Source: Nocardiopsis flavescens
GTDB lineage: Bacteria > Actinomycetota > Actinomycetes > Streptosporangiales > Streptosporangiaceae
Length of the DNA: 57,333 bases
Assembly: GCF_900141985.1 (NCBI RefSeq)
Contig: NZ_FQZK01000030.1
Span: forward strand, 1 to 57,333
Reading direction: 5' to 3'
Shown here: piece after piece, positions 34,424 through 42,455 of the stretch
Layout of the letters: each line of letters begins with the position of its first letter
How positions within the stretch are numbered: position 1 is the stretch's first letter
Program-made: the position numbers and the translations under genes
The notes under the pieces: model-generated
Databases searched by the model: none
The model's input: only the letters and a program-made list of their open reading frames with translations
Told to the model about the DNA's origin: nothing

Positions 34424-34764
34424 ATCCGGGGCGGAAAGCGTTCCGCGGAGAATGCCCGGCCGCCGTGCCGACGCGTTCGGATTCCCTTTTTCCGTCCGCG
34501 GAACGGCCGGCGCGGAGCAGCGATAACACCACGTCCCACCGGGCGCGTTCCGCGTGCGGGGCGGCCGGGCCGCACGCGGGTCGCCGGCCCCCGGGGGCGT
34601 CGGCGCGGGGTGACCGCTGGGAACTTATGGGGCGCGCCTCACAACCCACCCCACTTTGTGCGTGCTTTCACAAGCGCGTAGCCTGGAGCCACCCGCCGAC
34701 CCTCCGGGGGTCCGCCCCGGCCGCCGCCCCGCGTTCGTACGACCGCCCTCAGGAGCACTCGCAC
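34424..34764. other. Upstream region of rex
   Basis: This 341-bp gap has no gene. Its right half holds the rex promoter and operator. Confidence 0.6.
34656..34673. promoter_or_regulatory. Rex operator (ROP) upstream of rex
   Basis: TTGTGCGTGCTTTCACAA closely follows the Rex consensus TTGTGAAC-N4-TTCACAA-like palindrome, with TTGTG and CACAA at the ends. Its 5' end also forms a plausible -35 (TTGTGC) 17 bp from a -10 (TAGCCT, 34679-34684). This suggests autorepression of rex and the downstream hem genes when NADH is low. Confidence 0.82.
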
Positions 34765-35460
34765 GTGACCAGTCGTCCGCCCAGGCCCCGGGAGAGGGGA
34801 ATCCCGGAGGCCACCGTCGCCCGGCTCCCCGTCTACCTGCGCACGCTTCAGGCGCTCCAGGACCGCGGCACCCTCACCGTGTCATCGGAGGCCCTCGCCT
34901 CGGCCGCCGGCGTCAACTCGGCCAAACTCCGCAAGGACCTCTCCCACCTGGGGTCCTACGGGACGCGGGGGGTCGGCTACGAGGTCGAGTACCTCGTCTA
35001 CCAGATCTCGCGTGAACTTGGTCTCACCCAGGACTGGGCCGTGGCCATCGTCGGGATCGGCAACCTGGGCCGCGCCCTGGCCAACTACGGGGGGTTCGGG
35101 ACCCGCGGGTTCCGCATCGCGGCCCTGCTCGACGCCGACACCGCGATGGTGGGCAGGCGCGTCGCTTCACTGGACGTCGGGCATATTGACACCCTGGAGG
35201 CCGTTGTGCGCGACAAGGGCGTCTCCATAGGGGTGATCACCACACCGGCCGCCGCCGCGCAGGCGGTCGCCACCCGCTTCGTGGAGGCGGGGGTGGCCAG
35301 CATCCTCAACTTCGCCCCGGTCGTGCTCAATGTGCCGGACGGAGTCGATGTGCGTAAGGTCGACTTGTCCATCGAACTCCAGATCCTCGCGTTCCACGCG
35401 CAGCGCCGCAACGGCGACGGGGGCCGCGGCGCGGAACCGGCGGGACTGGAACTGACATGA
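34765..35460 (+). CDS. rex: Redox-sensing repressor Rex
   Basis: The 231-residue protein has an N-terminal winged helix (to about 75, with PEATVARLPVYLRTLQAL and VNSAKLRKDLSHLGSYGTRG). A Rossmann NAD(H) domain follows, with GIGNLGRALANYGG at 97-110 and the C-terminal helix DLSIELQILAFHAQR. Rex releases DNA when NADH rises, inducing respiratory genes. The GTG at 34765 has AGGAG 9 nt upstream. It heads the order rex-hemA-hemC-cobA/hemD known from Streptomyces. Confidence 0.95.
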   Translation: MTSRPPRPRERGIPEATVARLPVYLRTLQALQDRGTLTVSSEALASAAGVNSAKLRKDLSHLGSYGTRGVGYEVEYLVYQISRELGLTQDWAVAIVGIGNLGRALANYGGFGTRGFRIAALLDADTAMVGRRVASLDVGHIDTLEAVVRDKGVSIGVITTPAAAAQAVATRFVEAGVASILNFAPVVLNVPDGVDVRKVDLSIELQILAFHAQRRNGDGGRGAEPAGLELT

Positions 35461-35627
35461 ACACACCGCGGGACCGCCGGGTCCCGCGGACACGGGCCGC
35501 GAGGCCTGCATGGGCGGCGGCGGTGAGCGAGCGTGCGCCGCGCTTGACGGGGGGTCGCGCGCAGACGGCGCGGACCCTGCCGGAGCATGGAGAGACGCCG
35601 ATGTAGTGCCTGCATAGGAGAATGCGG

Positions 35628-37100
35628 ATGAGTGTCCTGGCCGTGGGGTTGAGCCACCGGAGTTCGCCGGTGGCGCTCCTGGAGCGTGTCGCGCTGAACG
35701 GGGAGACGCGCGCCAAGGCCGTCGAGGAGATGATCGGCGCCGAGTCCGTCAACGAGGTCATGGTGGTCTCCACCTGCAACCGGACGGAGATCTACGCCGA
35801 CGTCGACGCCTTCCACGGCGGTGTCGCCGCCGTGACCGAAATGCTGTCCTGGCACACCGGCGTCCCCCTGACCGACCTCGCGGAGCACATGTACGTGCAC
35901 TACGAGGACCGTGCCGTGCAGCACCTGTTCTCCGTCACCTGCGGGCTCGACTCCATGGTCCTGGGCGAGGGCCAGATCCTGGGCCAGGTCCGCGACGCCC
36001 TCAAGACCGGGCAGGAGTCCGGCTCCGTCGGCCGCGTCCTCAACGACCTGGGCCAGCGCGCCCTGCGCGTGGGCAAGCGCGCCCACACCGAGACCCACCT
36101 GGACCACGCCGGCGCCGACATGGTGAGCTTCGGCCTCACCGTGGCCCTGCGCCGCCTGGGCGCCGGCCCCACCGGCGGCGGCGAGCTGACCGCCGACCGC
36201 ACCGTGCAGGCGCTCGGCGCCACGCCCCCGGTCGGCTGTCCCATGTCCGCCGCCGAGGGCGACACCGCGGACGCCCCCGGCATCGCCCGCGCCACCGCCG
36301 GGCCCCTGGCCGGGATGAGCGTCCTCATCCTGGGCGCCGGCTCCATGAGCGCCCTGTCCGCCAACACCGTCGCCCGCCAGGGCGCCGCCACCGTCGTCGT
36401 GGCCAACCGCACCCGCGAGCGCGCCGACCGCCTCGCCGAGTGCCTCACCGAGGCCTACGAGGGCGTCACCGCCCGCTCCGTCCCCTTCGCGGACGCCGCC
36501 GCCGTCCTGTCCGGCGTGGACCTGGTCGTCTCCTGCACCGGGGCCCAGGGCCTGGTGCTGCCCGCCGACGCGGTCGCCGCCGCCACCGCGGGCCGCACCC
36601 GCCCGCTGGTCTTCCTCGACCTCGCCCTGCCCCACGACATCGACCGCGCCGTGCGCGACCTGCCGCACGTCCACCTCGTCGACATCGAGGACCTGCGCCG
36701 GGCCGCCTCCCACGGCGCCGGCACCGGGGCCGGCCGCGGCGGAGCCCTCGAACTCGTCCGCGGCATCGTGGACGAGGAGGTGACCGAGTTCCGCACCGTC
36801 CGCCGGGCCGCGCAGGTCGCCCCCACCGTCGTCGCCCTGCGCGCGCAGGCCCGCGGCGTGGTGGAGGCCGAGCTGGACCGCCTGCACGGGCGGCTGCCCG
36901 AGGACCTGGACGACCGCAGCCGCGAGGAGATCACCCGGGCGATGCGCCGCGTCGCCGACAAGCTCCTGCACCGGCCCACCGTGCGCGTCAAGGAACTGGC
37001 CGCCGCCCCGGACGGGGAGTCCTACGAGGCGGCCCTGCGGGAACTGTTCGACCTCGACACCACGACCACGGCGGCACCCGCCGCCCAGGAGAAGGCATGA
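35628..37100 (+). CDS. hemA: Glutamyl-tRNA reductase
   Basis: The 490-residue enzyme reduces glutamyl-tRNA to glutamate-1-semialdehyde, the first step of C5 tetrapyrrole synthesis. The catalytic Cys is C50 in VVSTCNRTEIYA, and EGQILGQVRDA and a Rossmann stretch (VLILGAGSMSALSAN) follow. A Gly/Ala/Pro-rich insert of some 40 residues (about 180-215) lengthens it beyond the usual size. The ATG at 35628 is 7 nt after AGGAG. The ATG at 35622 is too close to it. It overlaps hemC by ATGA. Confidence 0.94.
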   Translation: MSVLAVGLSHRSSPVALLERVALNGETRAKAVEEMIGAESVNEVMVVSTCNRTEIYADVDAFHGGVAAVTEMLSWHTGVPLTDLAEHMYVHYEDRAVQHLFSVTCGLDSMVLGEGQILGQVRDALKTGQESGSVGRVLNDLGQRALRVGKRAHTETHLDHAGADMVSFGLTVALRRLGAGPTGGGELTADRTVQALGATPPVGCPMSAAEGDTADAPGIARATAGPLAGMSVLILGAGSMSALSANTVARQGAATVVVANRTRERADRLAECLTEAYEGVTARSVPFADAAAVLSGVDLVVSCTGAQGLVLPADAVAAATAGRTRPLVFLDLALPHDIDRAVRDLPHVHLVDIEDLRRAASHGAGTGAGRGGALELVRGIVDEEVTEFRTVRRAAQVAPTVVALRAQARGVVEAELDRLHGRLPEDLDDRSREEITRAMRRVADKLLHRPTVRVKELAAAPDGESYEAALRELFDLDTTTTAAPAAQEKA

Positions 37101-38074
37101 CCGGCACCACCGGGCCCGCCAGGCTCGCCACCCGTCGCAGCACCATGGCCACCAGCCAGTCGCAGCTGGTCGCCGACGCGATCACCGCGCGCACGGGGCA
37201 GGAGATCGAGCTGGTCCTCGTCACCAGCTTCGGCGACGTCACCAAGGCCCACCTGACCCAGCTCGGCGGCACCGGCGTGTTCGTCAACGCCCTGCGCGAC
37301 GAGCTCACGGCCGACAGCGTCGACTTCGCGGTCCACTCCCTCAAGGACCTGCCCACCACCCCCGCCGAGGGCCTGGTCCTGGCCGCCATCCCCGAGCGCG
37401 ACGACCCGCGCGACGCCCTGTGCGCCCGCGACGGCCTCGCGTTCGCCGACCTGCCCGCGGGCTCCAGGATCGGCACCGGCTCCCCGCGCCGCGTCGCCCA
37501 GCTGCGCGCCCTGCGCCCCGACCTGGAGTACGTGCCGATCCGCGGCAACGCCGAGACCCGCCTGGGCAAGGTCGCCTCCGGCGAACTCGACGCCGTGGTC
37601 CTGGCCTACGCCGGACTGGGCCGGGTGGGCCGCATGGCCGACGTCACCGACGTGTTCGACCCCGACCAGGTGCTGCCCGCCCCCGGCCAGGGCGCCCTGG
37701 CCGTGGAGTGCCGCGCCGACCGCGGCGCCGGGGACCTGGCCTACCTGGCCTCCGTGGACCACCCGGCCACCCGGCTGGCCGTGGTCGCCGAGCGCACCGT
37801 CCTGGCCGAGCTCGAAGCGGGCTGCGCCGCCCCGGTCGGCGCCCACGCCGTCCACGACGCCGGGAGCGGCGAACTGCGGCTGCGCGCCGCGGTCGTGGCC
37901 ACCGACGGCTCCGAGGCGGTGCGCGGCGAGCGCACCGCTGTCCTCTCCGGCACCGCCGACCTGAAGGGCGCCGCGGCCCTGGGCCGCGACCTGGCCCGCT
38001 CCATGATCGCGGACGGCGCCGACCGCATCGTGGCCGCCGCCTTCGCCGAGAGGGACGCCCCGACCGAGTCGTGA
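37097..38074 (+). CDS. hemC: Hydroxymethylbilane synthase (porphobilinogen deaminase)
   Basis: The 325-residue enzyme joins four porphobilinogens. The dipyrromethane cofactor attaches at C243 (ELEAGCAAPVGAH), and the catalytic Asp is D84 in VHSLKDLP. RIGTGSPRRVAQL, IRGNAETRL and PAPGQGALAVE are family signatures. The ATG at 37097 overlaps the hemA stop, implying translational coupling. The frame continues far upstream, but that part is a hemA shadow. Confidence 0.95.
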   Translation: MTGTTGPARLATRRSTMATSQSQLVADAITARTGQEIELVLVTSFGDVTKAHLTQLGGTGVFVNALRDELTADSVDFAVHSLKDLPTTPAEGLVLAAIPERDDPRDALCARDGLAFADLPAGSRIGTGSPRRVAQLRALRPDLEYVPIRGNAETRLGKVASGELDAVVLAYAGLGRVGRMADVTDVFDPDQVLPAPGQGALAVECRADRGAGDLAYLASVDHPATRLAVVAERTVLAELEAGCAAPVGAHAVHDAGSGELRLRAAVVATDGSEAVRGERTAVLSGTADLKGAAALGRDLARSMIADGADRIVAAAFAERDAPTES

Positions 38075-38166
38075 ACCAGAGCCCACCGGCGGGCACGTCA
38101 GGCCCCGCCGGTCCCGCACGCATCCCGGCGACCGCGCCCCGGGACGCGGCAACCCAGAGGAGTCAC

Positions 38167-39849
38167 GTGAACGCCAACGCCAACCCCTCGCCGGAGGAGC
38201 AGCGCCCCGCCCCCCGGCCCGGGCACGTCGCCCTGGTCGGTGCCGGGCCGGGCGGGGCCGGGCTGCTGACCCTGCGCGGCGCCGAGCTGCTGCGCGACGC
38301 CGACGTGGTCATCACGCTGCGCGAGCCCGCGGCCGAGGAGATGGCGGGCTTTCGCGGGGAACTCCTCGCCCTGTGCCGCGAGGACGCCGCCGTCGTGCGC
38401 GCCGAGGACGCCGGCGACGTCGACGCCTTCGCCGTGTCCCGCGCCCGCGAGGGGCAGCGGGTGGTGCGCCTGTACGCGGGGGACCCGTTCTTCGGCTGCC
38501 GCGGCGCCGACCTGGTCCTGGCCTGCCGGGAGGCGGGCGTCGAGGCGGAGGTCGTGCCCGGCATCTCCTCCGTCACGTCCGTCCCCGCCTTCGCGGGCAT
38601 CCCGCTGCTGGGCCACGGCGCACCCGAGGTGCGCGTCCTCAACGCCCGCGACCACACCGCCGAGGTGGACTGGCACGAGGCCGCCGCCGGTGACGCGCCC
38701 CTGGTGATCCTGGGCGGCGACGCCCCCGCCGACGAGCCCCCCGCGTTCCAGGGGCCCGGCTTCGACGTGCTGTGCAAGGCCCTCATCGCCGGGGGGCGGC
38801 CCGCCGCCACCCCGGTCGCGGTCGTGCGCGCCGGGGGCACGACCCGCCAGACCACCGTCGCCTCCACCCTGGGCCGCCTGGTCGCCGAGCTCAAGGCCAA
38901 GGACGCCAAGGGGCACCACCTCACCGCCCCCGCGATGATGGTCGTCGGCGCTCCCGCCGGCCGCTCGCGCGATCTGGGCTGGTACGAGAGCCGCCCGCTG
39001 TTCGGCTGGCGGGTCCTGGTGCCCCGCACCAAGGAGCAGGCCGCGGCCCTGTCCGAGCAGCTGCGCGACCAGGGCGCGGTGCCCGAGGAGGTGCCCACCA
39101 TCTCGGTGGAGCCGCCCCGCACCCCGCAGCAGATGGAGCGCGCCGTCCGCGGCCTGGTCACCGGCCGCTACCAGTGGGTGGCGTTCACCTCCGTCAACGC
39201 GGTCAGGGCGATCCGCGAGCGGCTGGAGTCCTACGGCCTGGACGCGCGCGCGTTCGCCGGGGTCAAGGTCGCCGTCGTCGGCGAGGCCACCGCCCGCGCC
39301 GTCCGCGAGTTCGGCATCCAGCCCGACCTGGCCCCGCCCGAGGACGCCCAGTCCAGCACCGGGCTGGTGTCGGTGTGGCCGCCCTACGACAGCGAGATCG
39401 ACCCCATGGAGCGGGTGCTGCTGCCCCGCGCCGACATCGCCACCGAGACCCTGGCGGCCGGCCTGGCCGACCTGGGCTGGGAGGTCGACGACGTCACCGC
39501 CTACCGGACCGTCCGGGCCGCGCCGCCGCCCGCGCCCGTCCGAGAGGCGATCAAGGGCGGCGGTTTCGACGCGGTGCTGTTCACGTCCTCCTCCACGGTG
39601 CGCAACCTGGTGGGGATCGCGGGCAAGCCGCACAACACCACCGTCATCGCCGTGATCGGCCCGGAGACCGAGAAGACCGCGATCGAGTTCGGCCTGCGCG
39701 TCGACGTCGTGGCGCCCAAAGCCTCCGTTTCGGCCCTCGTGGACGCGCTTTCGGAGTACGGTGCGGCCAAGCGCACCGAGGCGGTCGAGGCGGGCAAGCC
39801 CGTCCTCAAGCCCAGCCAGAAGCGCCGCGGCCGCCGCCGCAAGCTCTGA
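38167..39849 (+). CDS. hemD: CobA-HemD fusion: uroporphyrinogen-III C-methyltransferase/synthase
   Basis: The 560-residue protein joins two enzymes. The N-terminal part (about 20-260) is a SAM uroporphyrinogen-III methyltransferase, with VALVGAGPGGAGLLTLRGAE, RLYAGDPFFGCRGADL and VVPGISSVTSVPAFAGIPLL. The C-terminal part (about 280-535) is uroporphyrinogen-III synthase, with WRVLVPRTKEQAAALSEQL, WVAFTSVNAVRAI and AVLFTSSSTVRNLVG. It would cyclise hydroxymethylbilane and lead to precorrin-2 for siroheme or B12. The GTG at 38167 follows GAGGAG. The fusion is usual in actinomycetes. Confidence 0.92.
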   Translation: MNANANPSPEEQRPAPRPGHVALVGAGPGGAGLLTLRGAELLRDADVVITLREPAAEEMAGFRGELLALCREDAAVVRAEDAGDVDAFAVSRAREGQRVVRLYAGDPFFGCRGADLVLACREAGVEAEVVPGISSVTSVPAFAGIPLLGHGAPEVRVLNARDHTAEVDWHEAAAGDAPLVILGGDAPADEPPAFQGPGFDVLCKALIAGGRPAATPVAVVRAGGTTRQTTVASTLGRLVAELKAKDAKGHHLTAPAMMVVGAPAGRSRDLGWYESRPLFGWRVLVPRTKEQAAALSEQLRDQGAVPEEVPTISVEPPRTPQQMERAVRGLVTGRYQWVAFTSVNAVRAIRERLESYGLDARAFAGVKVAVVGEATARAVREFGIQPDLAPPEDAQSSTGLVSVWPPYDSEIDPMERVLLPRADIATETLAAGLADLGWEVDDVTAYRTVRAAPPPAPVREAIKGGGFDAVLFTSSSTVRNLVGIAGKPHNTTVIAVIGPETEKTAIEFGLRVDVVAPKASVSALVDALSEYGAAKRTEAVEAGKPVLKPSQKRRGRRRKL

Positions 39850-39894
39850 GCCGACGCTCCCGCCAGCAGGAACCCACCCTTTTCAGGAGTACCC

Positions 39895-40893
39895 ATGGAC
39901 ACCACCGGCCGCGAAGCCGCCTTCCCCGCCGTCCGGCCGCGCCGCCTGCGCCGGGGCCCGGCGCTGCGGCGCCTGGTCGCCGAGACCCGGGTGCTGCCGG
40001 AGAACCTGGTCCTGCCGATGTTCGTCAAGGAGGGGATCGGCGAGCCGGTGGCCATCTCCTCCATGCCGGGCCAGTTCCAGCACACCCGCGACAGCCTGCG
40101 CCGGGCCGCCCTGGAGGCGGCCGAGGCCGGGGTCGGCGGGGTTATGCTGTTCGGCATCCCCGCCCGCAAGGACGAGCGGGGCTCGGCCGCCGACGACCCG
40201 CACGGGATCGTCCAGGAGGCGCTGCGCGACCTGTCCAAGGACGTCGGCGACGCCCTGGTGGTCATGGCCGACCTGTGCCTGTGCGAGTACACCTCGCACG
40301 GCCACTGCGGGCCGCTGGAGACCGACGGGCACGTGGACAACGACCGCACCCTGGAGCGGTACGCGTCCATCGCCGCCGCCCAGGCCGAGGCGGGCGCCGC
40401 CGTGGTGGCCCCCAGCGGCATGATGGACGGCCAGGTCGCGGCGATCCGGGCCGGGCTGGACGGGGCCGGGTTCGCCCGGGTGCCGATCCTGGCCTACGCC
40501 GCCAAGTACGCGTCCTCGTTCTACGGCCCGTTCCGCGAGGCGGCCGAGGGCGCCCCGCGGTTCGGGGACAGGTCCGGGTACCAGCAGGACCCGGCCAACG
40601 TCCGGGAGGCGCTGCGGGAGGTGGCGCTGGACGTCGCCGAGGGCGCGGACATGGTGATGGTCAAACCCGGGCTGGCCTACCTCGACATCGTCGCCAAGGT
40701 CGCGCAGGCGTCCCCGGTGCCCGTGTCGGCCTACCAGGTCAGCGGGGAGTACGCCATGATCGAGGCGGCGGCGGAGCGCGGCTGGATCGACCGGGAGCGG
40801 GCGATCCTGGAGACCCTCACCTCCTACCGGCGGGCGGGGGCCGAGCAGGTCCTCACGTACTGGGCGACCGAGGCGGCCCGACTGCTCCGGTAG
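39895..40893 (+). CDS. hemB: Porphobilinogen synthase (delta-aminolevulinate dehydratase)
   Basis: The 332-residue enzyme condenses two 5-aminolevulinates. It has the cysteine zinc site C128, C130 and C138 (DLCLCEYTSHGHCGP), so it is of the zinc-dependent type. The Schiff-base lysines lie in YAAKYASSFYGPFREA and MVMVKPGLAYLD. CAGGAGTACCC precedes the ATG. It follows hemD by 45 bp and is the last hem gene of the block. hemL is not in the window. Confidence 0.95.
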   Translation: MDTTGREAAFPAVRPRRLRRGPALRRLVAETRVLPENLVLPMFVKEGIGEPVAISSMPGQFQHTRDSLRRAALEAAEAGVGGVMLFGIPARKDERGSAADDPHGIVQEALRDLSKDVGDALVVMADLCLCEYTSHGHCGPLETDGHVDNDRTLERYASIAAAQAEAGAAVVAPSGMMDGQVAAIRAGLDGAGFARVPILAYAAKYASSFYGPFREAAEGAPRFGDRSGYQQDPANVREALREVALDVAEGADMVMVKPGLAYLDIVAKVAQASPVPVSAYQVSGEYAMIEAAAERGWIDRERAILETLTSYRRAGAEQVLTYWATEAARLLR

Positions 40894-40988
40894 CGCGACC
40901 GGATCGCCCTCCCCCGGTCGCGGTCGCCGGGCGCGGGTCCGGCACCCAGGACCGCGCCTGGAAGATCGAGAACACCGGGGAGGGCTCC

Positions 40989-41648
40989 ATGGCCGATGTG
41001 TTGTACCGACGGAAGCGGCGTCCGGCGATGGACGGCATGGTCGACGCCGCGCTGGGCTACGCGGCGCTGGGATGGCCCGTGGTGCGGGGCGCCGCGCCGG
41101 GCGAGGACCGCGCCTGCAACTGCGACCGTCTGGGCTGTCCGGATCCGGCGGCCCATCCGGCGACCATGGCCTGGGGGGTGGAGGCCAGCACCGACGCGGA
41201 CACGATCCGCCGGTGGTGGGCTGCCGACCCCGAGGCCAACGTGGTCCTGCCGACGGGGCGGGTCTTCGACGTCTTCGACGTGCCGCGCGAGGCCGGGGTG
41301 ATGGCGCTGGCGCGCACGGGCCGCGCGGGTGTGCCGGCGGGCCCGGTGGCGGCGCTGGGGTCGCGGTACCTGTTCTTCGTGGCGACCCGCTCGCCCGTGG
41401 ACGAGGACGAGTGGTGGTCCTGCCACCTGGACTGCGTCCCGGAGGCGATCGAGGACATGCCGGGCCTGCGCTGGCACTGCCGGGACAGCTTCGTCCTGGG
41501 CGCGCCGTCCCGGCTGCCCGGCGGGGACCGGGTGAGCTGGATCCGCACCCCGCGCGACGACGGCGGCTCGGTGGTCCTGCCCGACCCCATCGCGGTCCTG
41601 GGGATCCTGGCGGACGCCAGCGAGGAGTTCGGCGACACCGCCTCCTGA
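40989..41648 (+). CDS. Prim-pol-like (bifunctional DNA primase/polymerase) domain protein
   Basis: The 219-residue protein resembles the N-terminal prim-pol domain found in many actinomycete genes of this name. Supporting pieces are ALGYAALGWPVVRGA, a Cys/His-bearing segment (CNCDRLGCPDPAAHP), WWAADPEANVVLPTGR and FDVFDVPREAG. The usual acidic catalytic pattern is only partly visible, and no helicase partner is present, so activity is uncertain. ATG 40989 starts it. It lies between hemB and the cellulase cluster. Confidence 0.72.
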   Translation: MADVLYRRKRRPAMDGMVDAALGYAALGWPVVRGAAPGEDRACNCDRLGCPDPAAHPATMAWGVEASTDADTIRRWWAADPEANVVLPTGRVFDVFDVPREAGVMALARTGRAGVPAGPVAALGSRYLFFVATRSPVDEDEWWSCHLDCVPEAIEDMPGLRWHCRDSFVLGAPSRLPGGDRVSWIRTPRDDGGSVVLPDPIAVLGILADASEEFGDTAS

Positions 41649-41665
41649 GGGCGGCCCGGCCGCCC
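41649..41665 (+). terminator. Possible terminator after prim-pol-like gene
   Basis: GGGCGGC and GCCGCCC form a short 7-bp hairpin directly after the stop codon. It is a weak candidate on its own. From here to 42455 no gene is seen. Confidence 0.4.
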
Positions 41666-42024
41666 GCGGCGCGGGTACCGGATGCACGGTGCCGGCCGCC
41701 CTCGCCGGGCCCGGAGCGGACGCGCGGGTGCCACGGCCGGGAGCGGCCCCCCGTGCGGGCCCGGATACGCGGTGCCGACCGCCGGGGCGGGCTGGAGCTG
41801 TCCCACCCCCGGGGCGGGACACAAGGGGTCTGCCGGAGGCGCGGCGGCGCGCGCCGCGGACACCAGGGACACCGTGGGGGGAGCCCGTTCGTTCCTGGGC
41901 CCGCGGGCGGCGGTCGGCCGGATGCGCGGGCCCTCCGAGGGCCCGGACGCACGCGGCGGCGCGACCCCGTTTGGGGGTCTTGACAGCGGCGGCAAAAAAA
42001 GCAATAGGTAACACCATTGCTGTC

Positions 42025-42034
42025 GAAGCGCTTC
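42025..42034. promoter_or_regulatory. AGCGCT palindrome upstream of the GH6 gene
   Basis: GAAGCGCTTC is a perfect 10-bp palindrome with the AGCGCT core typical of LacI-family operators. It differs from the CelR-type sites in its outer bases. It lies in an A+T-richer stretch near 42000-42080. Binding by CelR or another LacI protein is inference. Confidence 0.4.
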
Positions 42035-42153
42035 ACTCCAGTCCCACAATTCACACATCCTGCCGTGCGGACTGAATGCTTGATAACTGTTCACCGGCGG
42101 CTTGGTCCGGAGATGCCGTGCCCAGTGGGACGAAATCTCTTTTTCATTCGCTG

Positions 42154-42182
42154 TTTACATATCACCATTGCGTGGTTACTCT
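42154..42182 (+). promoter_or_regulatory. Predicted promoter of the cellulase cluster
   Basis: TTTACA (42154-42159) and TACTCT (42177-42182) are spaced by 17 bp in a locally A+T-rich stretch. The first CelR-type operator starts 2 bp downstream of the -10, the expected place for repression near the start point. Confidence 0.6.
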
Positions 42183-42184
42183 CG

Positions 42185-42198
42185 TGGGAGCGCTCCCG
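42185..42198. promoter_or_regulatory. CelR-type operator 1
   Basis: TGGGAGCGCTCCCG matches the 14-bp CelR/CebR operator TGGGAGCGCTCCCA at 13 positions. CelR is the LacI-family cellulase repressor of Thermobifida, relieved by cellobiose. No celR gene is in the window. Confidence 0.88.
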
Positions 42199-42286
42199 AA
42201 CAGAGCGCGACCGCCTCCCCCGTGGGCCTTCGGGTCCCAACCGCCCCCCAGTCCCTCCGCTGCCCGTCCGGACTTCCCGCCCTGTG

Positions 42287-42300
42287 TGGGAGCGCTCCCG
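42287..42300. promoter_or_regulatory. CelR-type operator 2
   Basis: An identical TGGGAGCGCTCCCG lies 102 bp after operator 1, in the leader and 156 bp before the GH6 start. Near-integral helical spacing would allow looping or a roadblock, which is inference. Confidence 0.88.
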
Positions 42301-42455
42301 GTCGCGGTCCGTCCCCGCCGGAGAAAAGCCATGCCCCGCTCGCCGCCATTGTCGTGCCCGCCATTCCCGGATTCCCCGCAGTCGTCGCGTTCCGCGCGAC
42401 ACCTTCTTTCCTTTCCCTACGGATCACCCCCCTCCGCGAGGAAGAAGTAGAAGAG

